Part shown: piece after piece, positions 21,508-30,162 of the stretch
Position numbering within the stretch: the first letter of the stretch is position 1
Layout of the letters: every line of letters starts with the position of its first letter
DNA from: Planctomycetota bacterium
Lineage (GTDB): Bacteria > Planctomycetota > PLA2
Assembly (NCBI GenBank): GCA_021776785.1
Contig: JAJFFF010000054.1
Span: 1 to 64,000 of the forward strand
Reading direction: 5' to 3'
DNA: 64,000 nucleotides
Notes under the pieces: generated by a model
What the model was told of the DNA's origin: nothing
What the model saw: only the letters and a program-made list of their open reading frames with translations
Database searches by the model: none
Translations under genes and position numbers: made by a program

Positions 21508-21609
21508 GCAGCTTCCCGGTTCCTTATCGGTAACCGGTGGCTCGCCCTAAATATTGTGGCGCGAAACTAGTGGGACTTTAGGGCCGGGCGTGGGCCTTCG
21601 ACGGGCTGG

Positions 21610-21766
21610 CAGCCCGTTGAAGAAGTGCTTGGAATAGCGAGAGCGAGGAATCGGAGTCGAGATCAAGGATCGAACCGCAGCTGTAGCAGCGCTACAGCGA
21701 GGATGGGCGACGCAGAGATCGGCTTCGAGGCCCGCTCGTAGCCCATGTGACTTTTTCAATGGGCTG
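21610..21766. repeat. 157-bp repeat, copy 1 of a tandem pair
   Basis: It begins CAGCCCGTTGAAGAAGT and ends ACTTTTTCAATGGGCTG, so its ends are near-perfect inverted repeats of each other. An internal GCTGTAGCAGCGCTACAGC palindrome is present. It differs from copy 2 at only a few positions. It lies in the 421-base gap (21508-21928) between the HD-GYP gene and the glycosyltransferase gene. On the minus strand it can be read as a short open frame but this has no start or codon signal of a gene. Confidence 0.85.
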
Positions 21767-21771
21767 CTGGG

Positions 21772-21928
21772 CAGGCCGTTGAAGAAGTGCTTGGAATAGC
21801 GAGAGCGTGGAATCGGAGTCGAGATCAAGGATCGAACCGCAGCTGTAGCAAGGCTACAGCGAGGATGGGCGACGCAGAGATCGGCTTCGAGGCCCGCTCG
21901 CAGCCCATGTGACTTTTTCAACGGGCTG
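21772..21928. repeat. 157-bp repeat, copy 2
   Basis: Same length and almost the same sequence as copy 1, starting 162 bases later. Its terminal CAGCCCGTTGAA (read on the minus strand) directly abuts the TAA stop of the glycosyltransferase gene, so it could also act as a transcription end. The structure suggests a small non-autonomous element or a dispersed intergenic repeat. Confidence 0.85.
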
Positions 21929-23485
21929 TTAGGTCGCTTCCGGCCGCGGCTCGGTCGGAGCCGCCGTGGCCGGTAGGGAGGCCGCGAGAGCCGCGCCCGC
22001 CGTCGTCGCCGCGTCAGGCTGCGGAGCGGGATCTGGGGCCGGGGTACGCCATTGGTTCCACAGCGTCGATAGCCCCAGGTAGAGGAAGCCAAACGACACG
22101 AGTAAATTGAGCGGAGCGCCCCACAAATGGCCCTGCGCCGCGAGGTAGATGCAACTGAACAGGAGGTAGATGCCGAATGCGACTTCGGCGAGCGCTTGCC
22201 CCTGGCCCGCGGCGGCCTTGTACGACTTGCGGGTTCCTTCGCCTTCTTTGGGCGTGCGGACAAAGCCGGTCTTGAGTCCGAACAGCGCTTCGAGCACGGC
22301 GCGCGACGAATTGACCATCTGCGCGATGCCGACGCCGAGGCAGAGCGGCACGAGCAGCGCGCGTCTCAATGTGAGACGTTTCGCCTCCCACTGGCTGATC
22401 AAATAAAACGCGAAGAACGCGAAGACCACGAGGGAGAGCCCGAGCAAGTCGAGCATCTTCAAGAACGCGGTGGAGGCGTATTGCGTCCGCACGATGACAA
22501 GCGGCAGATGCAATATCGTGAGCGCGCCCATCAGCAGGAACGCGAAGTGATTGGACAGCATCAACGTCGCTTCGATTTTGGCCTTGCGCGTGATCGGTGC
22601 GCGCCAAATCATGCCGAAGTGCTGGAGCAAGACCTCGGTGTAACCTTTCGCCCAGCGGTGTTGCTGACTCTTGTAGGCGTCCATGTCCGCCGGTAGCTCT
22701 GCGGGCACGGTGAGATCGCGGAGGTACATGAACTTCCAACCGCGCACGTACGCGCGAAACGAAATCTCGGTGTCTTCGGTGATCGACGTGGACGACCACC
22801 CGCCCGCATCGTCGATGCACGTGCGGCGCCACATGCCGGCGGTGCCGTTGATGTTGAAGAAACGACCGGTGCGGTGCCGGTACGTGTGCTCCAAAATGAA
22901 GTGCCCGTCGATGAAGTAGCTTTGCAACTTCGTGAGAAGGTTGCGCTTGAGGTTTAGATGCTCCCATCGCGCTTGCACGAGGCCGATCTTTTCGTCCGCA
23001 AAGTAGGGGACCATCGCCTTGAGCACACCCGGCGGCGGCATGAAATCGGCGTCGAAGATCGCGACGAGTTTGCAGTCGTCGAGCGTGAGGCCGTGCGCTA
23101 AGGCTCCCGCCTTATATCCCTCGCGATTCGAGCGTCGCACGTGCGTGATCGTGAGACCCTGCGCCGCCAGTTCGGCGCACGCATCCGCGCTGATGGCGAC
23201 GGTTTCGTCCGTCGAGTCGTCGAGCACCTGGACGCGCAGCTTGTCGCGCGGGTAGTCGAACTGAGCCACAGCGCCGAGGATTCGTCGCACGACCGCGCGT
23301 TCGTTGAACACAGGGATCTGGACGAGCAAGGTCGGCCACTCGTCCGGATCGGGCGGCGGCACCGGGTTGTCCTTCCGCGTTCGCAAGTACTCAATGACCA
23401 TGTGCGCGCGATGGAGGCCATAGCAAGCCAACAGCAGCGTCATGGGCACGTAGAGTGCGAGAAGAAAAACCTGGGCGACGGTCAT
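21929..23485 (-). CDS. Processive family 2 glycosyltransferase, cellulose/mannan-synthase-like
   Basis: 518 residues. An N-terminal membrane helix (VFLLALYVPMTLLLACYGL) precedes a GT-A domain with the processive D,D,D,QxxRW set: DDSTDE, DADFMPP, ITEDTEIS and QQHRWAKG. Four or more membrane helices follow, forming a polymer channel, and the last 35 residues are Ala/Pro/Thr-rich. It probably polymerises a beta-linked polysaccharide at the inner membrane. No PilZ domain is seen, though a cyclic-di-GMP phosphodiesterase gene follows on the same strand. The sugar cannot be deduced. Confidence 0.87.
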   Translation of the reverse strand: MTVAQVFLLALYVPMTLLLACYGLHRAHMVIEYLRTRKDNPVPPPDPDEWPTLLVQIPVFNERAVVRRILGAVAQFDYPRDKLRVQVLDDSTDETVAISADACAELAAQGLTITHVRRSNREGYKAGALAHGLTLDDCKLVAIFDADFMPPPGVLKAMVPYFADEKIGLVQARWEHLNLKRNLLTKLQSYFIDGHFILEHTYRHRTGRFFNINGTAGMWRRTCIDDAGGWSSTSITEDTEISFRAYVRGWKFMYLRDLTVPAELPADMDAYKSQQHRWAKGYTEVLLQHFGMIWRAPITRKAKIEATLMLSNHFAFLLMGALTILHLPLVIVRTQYASTAFLKMLDLLGLSLVVFAFFAFYLISQWEAKRLTLRRALLVPLCLGVGIAQMVNSSRAVLEALFGLKTGFVRTPKEGEGTRKSYKAAAGQGQALAEVAFGIYLLFSCIYLAAQGHLWGAPLNLLVSFGFLYLGLSTLWNQWRTPAPDPAPQPDAATTAGAALAASLPATAAPTEPRPEAT

Positions 23486-23500
23486 GAGAAGGAAAGTTCA

Positions 23501-23689
23501 AGGGCCTGTCTGAGCGCTGGCCTGCTTGCGGCCGCCCGCTTCACCGCAAGATCTTCGCGCCCACTTCTTGCTGTATCTCCTGAATACAGCGGGGTGGTGT
23601 CCCTGCTGGACGCATCCGCGTCCGGGTGCACTCGACCTGCGGAGAACCGACGCGCCCTCGGAGCGACGACCATCTCTCAGACAGGCCCT
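23501..23689. mobile_element. 189-bp element with 14-bp perfect terminal inverted repeats
   Basis: AGGGCCTGTCTGAG (23501-23514) is the exact reverse complement of CTCAGACAGGCCCT (23676-23689). The interior is non-coding. No target-site duplication is obvious. It fills the space between the glycosyltransferase start and queA; the queA -10 box begins only 3 bases beyond its right end. It is MITE-like, but relatives elsewhere are needed to call it mobile. Confidence 0.6.
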
Positions 23690-23691
23690 AA

Positions 23692-23697
23692 GATACT
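23692..23697 (+). promoter_or_regulatory. -10 box GATACT for queA
   Basis: GATACT ends 6 bases before the GTG start of queA. Any -35 element would lie inside the inverted-repeat element, so that element may supply part of the promoter. Confidence 0.5.
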
Positions 23698-23703
23698 TCA
23701 GTC

Positions 23704-24699
23704 GTGCGATTGAGCCAATTCCACTTCGACTGTCCCGAGCACTTGATTGCGCAGGAGCCTGCCGAACCGCGTGACGCGGCGCGGCTGTTGGATTTAACCG
23801 GTGCGACAGCGCGCGATGCAAGCGTTTCCGATCTCCCCAACCTGTTGCGCCCAGACGACTTACTCGTGGTGAACGACACGCGCGTGCGGCCGGCGCGGCT
23901 GTTCGGAAAGCGGACGACCGGCGGTCGCGTGGAATGTCTCTTTTTGCGGCGGGAGCCCTCGGGTTGTTTCCGCGCCTTGGTGCGCGCGAACAAACGCCTG
24001 CGCCCCGGCGAGATGCTGATCATGGACGGGGGGCTTGAGGTCACGTTGATCGAGCGTCCCGACGCGGACGCCGTGTGGCGGCTGTCCGCCAACGGGGATG
24101 TCGACGCGACGTTGGAGCAAGTCGGCCACGTGCCGCTTCCGCCTTACATTCGCCGCAAGGATCGCGTTGCGGATCGCGCTCGCTATCAGACGGTGTTCGC
24201 CAAACACGCCGGCTCGGCCGCGGCGCCGACGGCGAGCCTTCATTTCACAAAAGCACTCGCCGCGCGCTTTGACATCGCGACGGTCACGCTGCACGTGGGA
24301 TACGGCACGTTTCAGCCGGTCGAGGCCGACGTGATCGAAGACCACAGAATGCACCGCGAGGAATTCGAAGTGGCGCCGGATGCCGCCGCGAAAATCGCGG
24401 GGCACAAGGGGCGCATCGTCGCCGTCGGAACGACCACCACGCGGGTTCTCGAAACGCTCGCCCATACCGGCGGGATCCGGCCGGGCGCCGGGAGCACTGA
24501 CCTGTTCATTTATCCCGGGTTCCAGTTTCGCGCGGTGGATCTCCTTCTCACAAACTTCCACGTGACCCAGAGCAGTCTGCTGATGCTCGTGTGCGCGTTC
24601 GGCGGGCACGAGCGCGTGCTCGCGGCCTACCGCCACGCGGTCGCGGCCCAGTATCGATTTTTCAGCTACGGCGACGCCATGCTGATTCAACCGCAATAG
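23704..24699 (+). CDS. queA: S-adenosylmethionine:tRNA ribosyltransferase-isomerase
   Basis: 331 residues from GTG. QueA transfers the ribosyl part of SAM to 7-aminomethyl-7-deazaguanine in tRNA, making epoxyqueuosine. Family motifs are visible: FHFDCPEHLIAQEPAEPRD at the N-terminus, DLLVVNDTRVRPARLFGK, HVPLPPYIRR, YQTVFAK, GSAAAPTASLHF, HVGYGTFQPV and NFHVTQSSLLMLVCAF. The usual RxxxRLL (here RDAARLL) is intact. Length is normal for the family (about 340). No other queuosine genes are nearby. Confidence 0.94.
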   Translation: MRLSQFHFDCPEHLIAQEPAEPRDAARLLDLTGATARDASVSDLPNLLRPDDLLVVNDTRVRPARLFGKRTTGGRVECLFLRREPSGCFRALVRANKRLRPGEMLIMDGGLEVTLIERPDADAVWRLSANGDVDATLEQVGHVPLPPYIRRKDRVADRARYQTVFAKHAGSAAAPTASLHFTKALAARFDIATVTLHVGYGTFQPVEADVIEDHRMHREEFEVAPDAAAKIAGHKGRIVAVGTTTTRVLETLAHTGGIRPGAGSTDLFIYPGFQFRAVDLLLTNFHVTQSSLLMLVCAFGGHERVLAAYRHAVAAQYRFFSYGDAMLIQPQ

Positions 24700-24760
24700 A
24701 GAAGCGGTTCCGCCACCGGGTCGGGTTGCGGCGCGTCTCGCACCGCGACTTCAGCGCTCG

Positions 24761-24766
24761 TATACT
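24761..24766 (+). promoter_or_regulatory. -10 box TATACT for ligA
   Basis: TATACT ends 9 bases before the ligA ATG with no ribosome site between them, implying a leaderless or very short leader. Confidence 0.5.
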
Positions 24767-24775
24767 GACGCGCCG

Positions 24776-26761
24776 ATGTCCCGTAAACGGCATGCCGAGT
24801 TGACCCGCCTGCTCGAGGAAGCGAATCACCGCTACTACGTCCTCGACGACCCCTCGTTGGCCGACGCCGAGTACGACGCGCTGTTTCGCGAGCTGCTTGG
24901 TTTGGAGGAAGCCGATCCGTCCCTGTGCACGCCGGAGTCGCCGTCCCAACGCGTGGGCGCGCCGACCCTGACCGCGCTCCCGACCTACACCCGGCGCGTC
25001 CGCATGCTCTCCATGAGCAACTGCACCGACGAGGAAGAGTTTCGTGACTGGGTCGATGGGCTAAAAACGTTTCTCAAGCGCGAAGACGACACTCTCGATT
25101 TTTTTGTCGAATCCAAGCTCGACGGCACGGGCTTGGAGTTGATCTATCGCGACGGCCGCCTGGAGACGGCGGCGACGCGTGGTGACGGGTCCACGGGCGA
25201 GGACGTAACCGCGCAGGCGAAGACGATTCGCTCGGTGCCGTTGCGGCTGCAAGGCGACGCGCCTTCGTTGTTGAGCGTTCGCGGTGAGGTCATCGTGTCG
25301 AAGGCACGTTTTATGGAGCTGAACCGCAAGCTCAGCGAGGCGGGTTCCGAGAAGACGTACGCCAATCCGCGCAACTTCGCCGCGGGTTCGTTGCGCATGC
25401 TCGATCCGAAAACCACAGCGCTGCGCCCGCTTGAGTTTTTCGCGCACAGCTTTGGTGAGATCGAAGGCGCCGCCCCGACGTCGCAGGCGGATTTTTATCG
25501 CCTGTGCACGAGTTGGGGGCTCATGACGAGCAAGGAGGCGGGGTTGCAACGGGGCGCGACGGCGGTCGTGCAGCGCTACGCCGAACTCGTCTCGGCGCGC
25601 GACGGGTTGCCGTTCGAGATCGACGGCATGGTCATCAAGATCGATGACTTCGATCTGCAGCGGCAGTTGGGAACGCGCTCACGTTCGCCGCGCTGGGCGA
25701 TCGCGTGGAAGTTTCCGAGCCAGGAGACGACGACCACGCTGAACGAAATCATCATCAACGTCGGGCGAACCGGCGCGCTGACGCCCGTTGCGATTCTCGA
25801 GCCGGTCCAGTTGGGCGGCGTCACGGTTTCGCGCGCGTCGTTGCACAACGAGGACGAGATCGAGCGCCTCCAAATTCGGCCGGGCGATCGCGTGTTGGTG
25901 AAGCGGGCAGGCGACGTCATTCCGAAGGTGGTCAAGGTCATGAAGTCGATGGGGGGCGCCGCGTGGACGCCGCCGACGCACTGCCCGGTTTGCAACACGG
26001 CGGTTGTGCGCGAGACCGAAGAAGTCGTGAGTCGCTGCCCAAACTTCGGCTGCCCGGCGCAGTTGGAGGGGCACCTCAAACATTTCGCGGGGCGCCGTGC
26101 GATGGACATCGAAGGGTTGGGCGAGAAGCTGATTGCGCAGCTTGTGGAGAAGGGCATGGTGGCCGACGTGGCCGATCTCTTCGCGCTCGAAGTCGAGCCG
26201 GTCGCCGCGCTCGACCGGATGGCGCTCAAGTCCGCGCAAAAGCTCATCGACGGGATCGCGGCGAGCCGGACACGTCCGCTGGACCGTTTCCTCAACGGGC
26301 TCGGCATCCGCCACGTCGGAGAGCGCATCGCGGAGTTGCTCGCGATTCGGTTCGGGACGCTGGACGCCGTGATGGCCGCGACCGAAGAGGACCTGTTGGC
26401 CGTCGACGAGATCGGGCCGGAAGTTGCGTCCAGCCTCACGGCGTTTTCGGCGCGCGAAGAGGTCCGGAGTGTCTTGGCGCGGCTGCAAGCGGCGGGCGTG
26501 GCGCCGCAACCGATCGAGGCGCGCACGGCGGACGGGCCGCTTGCCGGTGAACTCATCGTGTTCACGGGCACACTCGAACAACTTTCGCGCGATGCGGCGA
26601 AGGCGCGAGCGGTGAGTGCGGGCGCGACGGTCGGTAGCAGCGTCACGAAGAAGACCACGATTCTCGTCGCGGGCGAAAAGGCCGGGTCCAAACGCAAGAA
26701 AGCCGAGGAGCTCGGCGTGCGCGTGCTGAGCGAAGACGAGTTTCTCGAGTTGACCGCATGA
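24776..26761 (+). CDS. ligA: NAD-dependent DNA ligase
   Basis: 661 residues, typical length. The N-terminal Ia region has YYVLDDPSLADAEYDALFREL; the adenylation motif is ESKLDGTGLELIYRDG (catalytic Lys in KLDGTG; the common form is KxDG). An OB domain follows, then a four-Cys zinc finger (CPVC, CPNFGC), helix-hairpin-helix repeats and a C-terminal BRCT domain (about 585-660). It seals nicks in replication and repair. Its TGA overlaps the ATG of the GH3-family gene (ATGA), an unusual neighbour. Confidence 0.96.
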   Translation: MSRKRHAELTRLLEEANHRYYVLDDPSLADAEYDALFRELLGLEEADPSLCTPESPSQRVGAPTLTALPTYTRRVRMLSMSNCTDEEEFRDWVDGLKTFLKREDDTLDFFVESKLDGTGLELIYRDGRLETAATRGDGSTGEDVTAQAKTIRSVPLRLQGDAPSLLSVRGEVIVSKARFMELNRKLSEAGSEKTYANPRNFAAGSLRMLDPKTTALRPLEFFAHSFGEIEGAAPTSQADFYRLCTSWGLMTSKEAGLQRGATAVVQRYAELVSARDGLPFEIDGMVIKIDDFDLQRQLGTRSRSPRWAIAWKFPSQETTTTLNEIIINVGRTGALTPVAILEPVQLGGVTVSRASLHNEDEIERLQIRPGDRVLVKRAGDVIPKVVKVMKSMGGAAWTPPTHCPVCNTAVVRETEEVVSRCPNFGCPAQLEGHLKHFAGRRAMDIEGLGEKLIAQLVEKGMVADVADLFALEVEPVAALDRMALKSAQKLIDGIAASRTRPLDRFLNGLGIRHVGERIAELLAIRFGTLDAVMAATEEDLLAVDEIGPEVASSLTAFSAREEVRSVLARLQAAGVAPQPIEARTADGPLAGELIVFTGTLEQLSRDAAKARAVSAGATVGSSVTKKTTILVAGEKAGSKRKKAEELGVRVLSEDEFLELTA

Positions 26762-28233
26762 TCGGGTGGTTGCTTCAGAAGCTCGCGCGGCGCCGGATTC
26801 GCGCGATCGCGCGCCAGGGCCGCGACCCGGAACGTTTGCAATGCGACACGCTGCTCCACCTTGTGCAAACAGCAGCGCGCACGCGGTTCGGCAAAGCGCA
26901 CGAGTTTGCCGCCATCGATTCCGTCGCGGCGTTTCGGGAGCGCGTTCCGCTCGGCGACTATGAATCGCACCAGCCGTACTTTGAGCGCGCGCAAAACTAC
27001 AGCGTGGACGAGACGTGGCCGGGCACCCCGGCCTGTTTCGCCATGACGTCGGGGACGACCGGCGGCAACAAGTATCTTCCGCACACCGAGCCGTCGATCC
27101 GTGCGTCGATGGCGGGTGGTACCGACGCGCTGTGGGCGTACTTGGTGCGCACCAACGATCGCTCCTTGCTGCGCGGAAAGATTGCGTTCTTGGGGGGCAG
27201 CGTCGCGCTCGACGCGTTCCCGTCCGGCATGCCGTGGGGCGACAACACCGGCATCCTCGCCGCGCGAAGCCCGCGCTGGGTGCGGCCGTTTCGCGCGCCG
27301 TCGGCGGCGACACTGGCGTTGGGCGACTGGGAGAAAAAACTCGCCGTGGCCGCCAAAGAATTGGAACAAACCGATGTGCGCCTGTTGCTCGGCGTGCCGT
27401 CCTGGGCCCTGCTGCTGCTCGACGCGGTGGAAGCGATCAACGGCCGCACTATCCGCGATATCTGGCCGAGCTGGCGCGGGTTCATTCACGGCGGCATGGC
27501 GTTTGGACCCTACGCCAAGACGTTTCGTCGGCGGGTCGGCGACGGCGTGGAGTTTGTCGACACCTACACGGCGACCGAAGGGGGGATGCTGGCGATTCAG
27601 GACCGAAGGGACGACCCGTCCATGGCGGTAATCTTGGATCGCGGCGTGTACTACGAGTTCATCGGGCCCGACGAACGCCGGTGCGGCATTCACGAGGTCG
27701 AGGTCGAGGTGCCGTATCGCATCGCCGTCACCACGAACGCGGGGCTGTGGGCTTACGAGATCGGCGACCTCGTGCGGTTCACCAGCGTCGCGCCCCCGCG
27801 GCTCGTGTTTCACGGGCGCCGTCGGTTTTTCCTGAACGCATTTGGCGAACACGTCAGTCAGGGCGAACTGGAGCGCGCGATTGAGAACGCGGCGTTTCGC
27901 ACCGCGTGCGAGGTCGCGGAGTTTACGGTGATGCCGGAGTACCCGGACGCACAGGAGAGCAGCGGCCGCCATCAGTTCTTGGTCGAGTTTTTGGGCGCGC
28001 CGCCGGATCTGACGGAATTCGCGCAGGCCATCGACGCAACGATTGCGGCCGGCAACGAAGATTACGCCACGCATCGCGGCTCCGCGGGGCAGTTGCGACC
28101 GCCGGTCGTGCGCTTGATCCGGTCGGGGACGTTTGTGGCGTGGATGAAGTCCCGGGGGCGTCTCGGCGGCCAAAACAAAGTACCGCGAATCGTCGATGCC
28201 GAACTCGCGCGGGGCTTGCTGCCCGGAACTTGA
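26758..28233 (+). CDS. GH3 auxin-responsive-promoter family acyl-amide synthetase
   Basis: 491 residues. The adenylate-forming motif FAMTSGTTGGNKYLP is clear, followed by FIHGGMAFGPYAK, FVDTYTATEGGMLAIQD and YEIGDLVRFTS with FHGRRRFFLNAFGEHVS, all as in GH3 proteins. Plant GH3 enzymes join carboxylic hormones to amino acids; bacterial members make acyl-adenylate-derived amides of mostly unknown kind. It is coupled to ligA by a 4-base overlap and is 12 bases upstream of the GCS2-type gene, so a shared amide-forming role with that gene is possible. Confidence 0.85.
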   Translation: MIGWLLQKLARRRIRAIARQGRDPERLQCDTLLHLVQTAARTRFGKAHEFAAIDSVAAFRERVPLGDYESHQPYFERAQNYSVDETWPGTPACFAMTSGTTGGNKYLPHTEPSIRASMAGGTDALWAYLVRTNDRSLLRGKIAFLGGSVALDAFPSGMPWGDNTGILAARSPRWVRPFRAPSAATLALGDWEKKLAVAAKELEQTDVRLLLGVPSWALLLLDAVEAINGRTIRDIWPSWRGFIHGGMAFGPYAKTFRRRVGDGVEFVDTYTATEGGMLAIQDRRDDPSMAVILDRGVYYEFIGPDERRCGIHEVEVEVPYRIAVTTNAGLWAYEIGDLVRFTSVAPPRLVFHGRRRFFLNAFGEHVSQGELERAIENAAFRTACEVAEFTVMPEYPDAQESSGRHQFLVEFLGAPPDLTEFAQAIDATIAAGNEDYATHRGSAGQLRPPVVRLIRSGTFVAWMKSRGRLGGQNKVPRIVDAELARGLLPGT

Positions 28234-28239
28234 TATCCT
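28234..28239 (+). promoter_or_regulatory. -10 box TATCCT for the GCS2/CBS gene
   Basis: TATCCT ends 6 bases before the ATG at 28246 and overlaps the stop of the GH3 gene, giving the downstream pair a possible separate leaderless promoter. Confidence 0.5.
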
Positions 28240-28245
28240 CCCGGT

Positions 28246-30162
28246 ATGGGCGATCCGCAAGCGTCGGCACACTTGGACGAGCAGCAGCGTCGGGCCTTCA
28301 TGCGAGCACTTCTCGACGACGTCAGTGCGCTCGAGAAGATGCTCGACGAAGGGCTCTTCGAAACGGGCATTCGTCGGGTGGGCGCCGAACAGGAGATGTT
28401 TCTCATCGGCCCCGGCGCCGAGCCCGCCCCGATCGCGACCGAGGTGTTGGCGGAGATCAACGACCCGGCGTTCACGACTGAGCTGGCGCGGTTCAATCTG
28501 GAGGCGAACCTGCCGCCGTACGAATTCGGCGGCGGCTGTTTGCGCACGATTGAGGAGACACTCAAGGCGTTTGTGCACAAGGCGCGCGAAGCCGCCGCGA
28601 AGTTCGACTCCGATATCTTCTTGACCGGCATCCTACCGACGTTGCAGATGTCGGATCTGTCGCTTAACAACATGACGCCGGTGCCGCGCTACGCCGCGCT
28701 CAACGACGCGATGGTGCATCTGCGCGGCGGGAAGTTCCGCTGCAACATCAAGGGCATCGACGAGTTCTACGTCGAGCACGACAACGTGATGCTGGAAGCG
28801 TGCAACACGAGCTTCCAGATTCACTTCCAAGTGGCGCCCGACGAATTCGCGCGGCTCTACAACTTGGCGCAGGCGGTGACGGCGCCCGTTCTCGCGGCGG
28901 CGGTCAACTCGCCACTGCTTGCGGAACACCGGCTGTGGCACGAAACGCGCGTCGCGCTGTTTCAGCACTCGGTCGATGACCGCTCCGGGACGGCGCTCGC
29001 GCGCGGACAGCGCCCGCGCGTCAGCTTTGGGGACCGGTGGCTCGATCGATCGGTGCTGGAGATCTTTCGCGAAGACATTGCGCGTTACCGCGTGGTGTTG
29101 GCGGGCGACGTCGATGAGAAGCCGTTGGAAGTGTTGGCCGCGGGGGACGTACCGAAGCTGCGCGCGCTCAATCTTCACAACGGAACCGTTTACCGTTGGA
29201 ACCGCGCATGCTACGGCACCAAAGATGGCATCGCGCACCTCCGCATCGAGAACCGCGTGCTGCCGGCCGGTCCGACGATCCTCGATGAAGTTGCCAACGC
29301 GGCGTTTTATTTCGGCCTCATGACCGCGCTTTCTGAAGAGTTCGAAGACATCACGAAGGTGATGGACTTCGACGACGCGAAGGCCAACTTTGTTGCGGCC
29401 GCGCGCCACGGGCTGCGCGCGCAGTTTTCATGGACCAAGGGAAAATCGAGCACGGCAGCCGACTTGATTTTGTCGCGCCTTCTCCCGCTCGCCCGCGCCG
29501 GACTCAAGCATCGCAACATCGACTCCTCCGATATCGATCGGTACTTGGGCGTGTTGCAGGAGCGTGTCGAGAGTGGGCGCACCGGTTCGCAGTGGATGCT
29601 CGATTCGCTGTCCACGATGGATCGCCGCGGGACCGCCCATGCGCGTTGTCAGGCGCTTACGTCAGCGGGCGTGGCGCGGCAAAAGTCCGGCCAGCCCGTG
29701 CACACGTGGACGCTCGCGGCCGCGTCGGACATGAAGGACTGGCGTCACAGCTACAAGACCGTCGGGCAGTTTATGACGCGCGATCTGTTCACCGTGCGGC
29801 CGGACGACTTAGTGGACTTCGCGGCCAATCTCATGGATTGGGAGTACATCCGCCACGTCCCTGTCGAAGACGCCGACGGTCATCTCGTCGGCCTGATTTC
29901 GCATCGCACACTGATTCGCTTGCTGGCGAAGGGCGTGCGCGGCGAACCGGTCACGGTCAGCGAAATCATGAAGGCGGACCCCGTTTGTGTTTCGCCGGGC
30001 ACGCCCACGCTCGAAGCGATTGAGATCATGCGGCGTCGGCGTGTCGGCTGTCTGCCGGTCGTCGATCAGGGCAGACTTGTCGGGATCCTGACCGAGCGCG
30101 ATCTCATCGAGGTGTCGGCGAAGTTGTTGGACGAGCAGCTGCGGGACGTGCGCCGCTCGTGA
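28246..30162 (+). CDS. Glutamate-cysteine ligase family 2 domain fused to tandem CBS domains
   Basis: 638 residues. The first 500 form a GCS2-type carboxylate-amine ligase: GAEQEMFLIGP, ARFNLEANLPPYEFGG and long helical parts with NNMTPVPRYAALN. The last 125 are two CBS domains (MTRDLFTVRPDDLVDFAANLM, VGLISHRTL; then MKADPVCVSPGTPTLEAIEIM, VGILTERDLIEVS), which normally bind adenine nucleotides. This predicts an ATP-dependent glutamyl or related ligase gated by cellular nucleotide state. It overlaps the next gene, an AstE/AspA-type deacylase, by 4 bases. The acceptor substrate is unknown; glutathione synthesis is only one option. Confidence 0.83.
   Translation: MGDPQASAHLDEQQRRAFMRALLDDVSALEKMLDEGLFETGIRRVGAEQEMFLIGPGAEPAPIATEVLAEINDPAFTTELARFNLEANLPPYEFGGGCLRTIEETLKAFVHKAREAAAKFDSDIFLTGILPTLQMSDLSLNNMTPVPRYAALNDAMVHLRGGKFRCNIKGIDEFYVEHDNVMLEACNTSFQIHFQVAPDEFARLYNLAQAVTAPVLAAAVNSPLLAEHRLWHETRVALFQHSVDDRSGTALARGQRPRVSFGDRWLDRSVLEIFREDIARYRVVLAGDVDEKPLEVLAAGDVPKLRALNLHNGTVYRWNRACYGTKDGIAHLRIENRVLPAGPTILDEVANAAFYFGLMTALSEEFEDITKVMDFDDAKANFVAAARHGLRAQFSWTKGKSSTAADLILSRLLPLARAGLKHRNIDSSDIDRYLGVLQERVESGRTGSQWMLDSLSTMDRRGTAHARCQALTSAGVARQKSGQPVHTWTLAAASDMKDWRHSYKTVGQFMTRDLFTVRPDDLVDFAANLMDWEYIRHVPVEDADGHLVGLISHRTLIRLLAKGVRGEPVTVSEIMKADPVCVSPGTPTLEAIEIMRRRRVGCLPVVDQGRLVGILTERDLIEVSAKLLDEQLRDVRRS

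Noticed and set aside
21610..21928. Tandem repeats considered as a CRISPR array.
   Set aside because: Only two long copies with a 5-base separator, no spacers of even size and no cas genes.
21547..22263. A minus-strand frame with repeated peptide KSHGLRAGLEADLCVAHPR.
   Set aside because: The peptide is the translation of the 157-bp DNA repeats and overlaps the glycosyltransferase end out of frame; no start signal or domain.
25576..28578. A 1000-codon minus-strand open frame opposite ligA and the GH3 gene.
   Set aside because: It lies fully antisense to two well-recognised genes and has Arg/Ala-rich, motif-free translation typical of GC-rich shadow frames.
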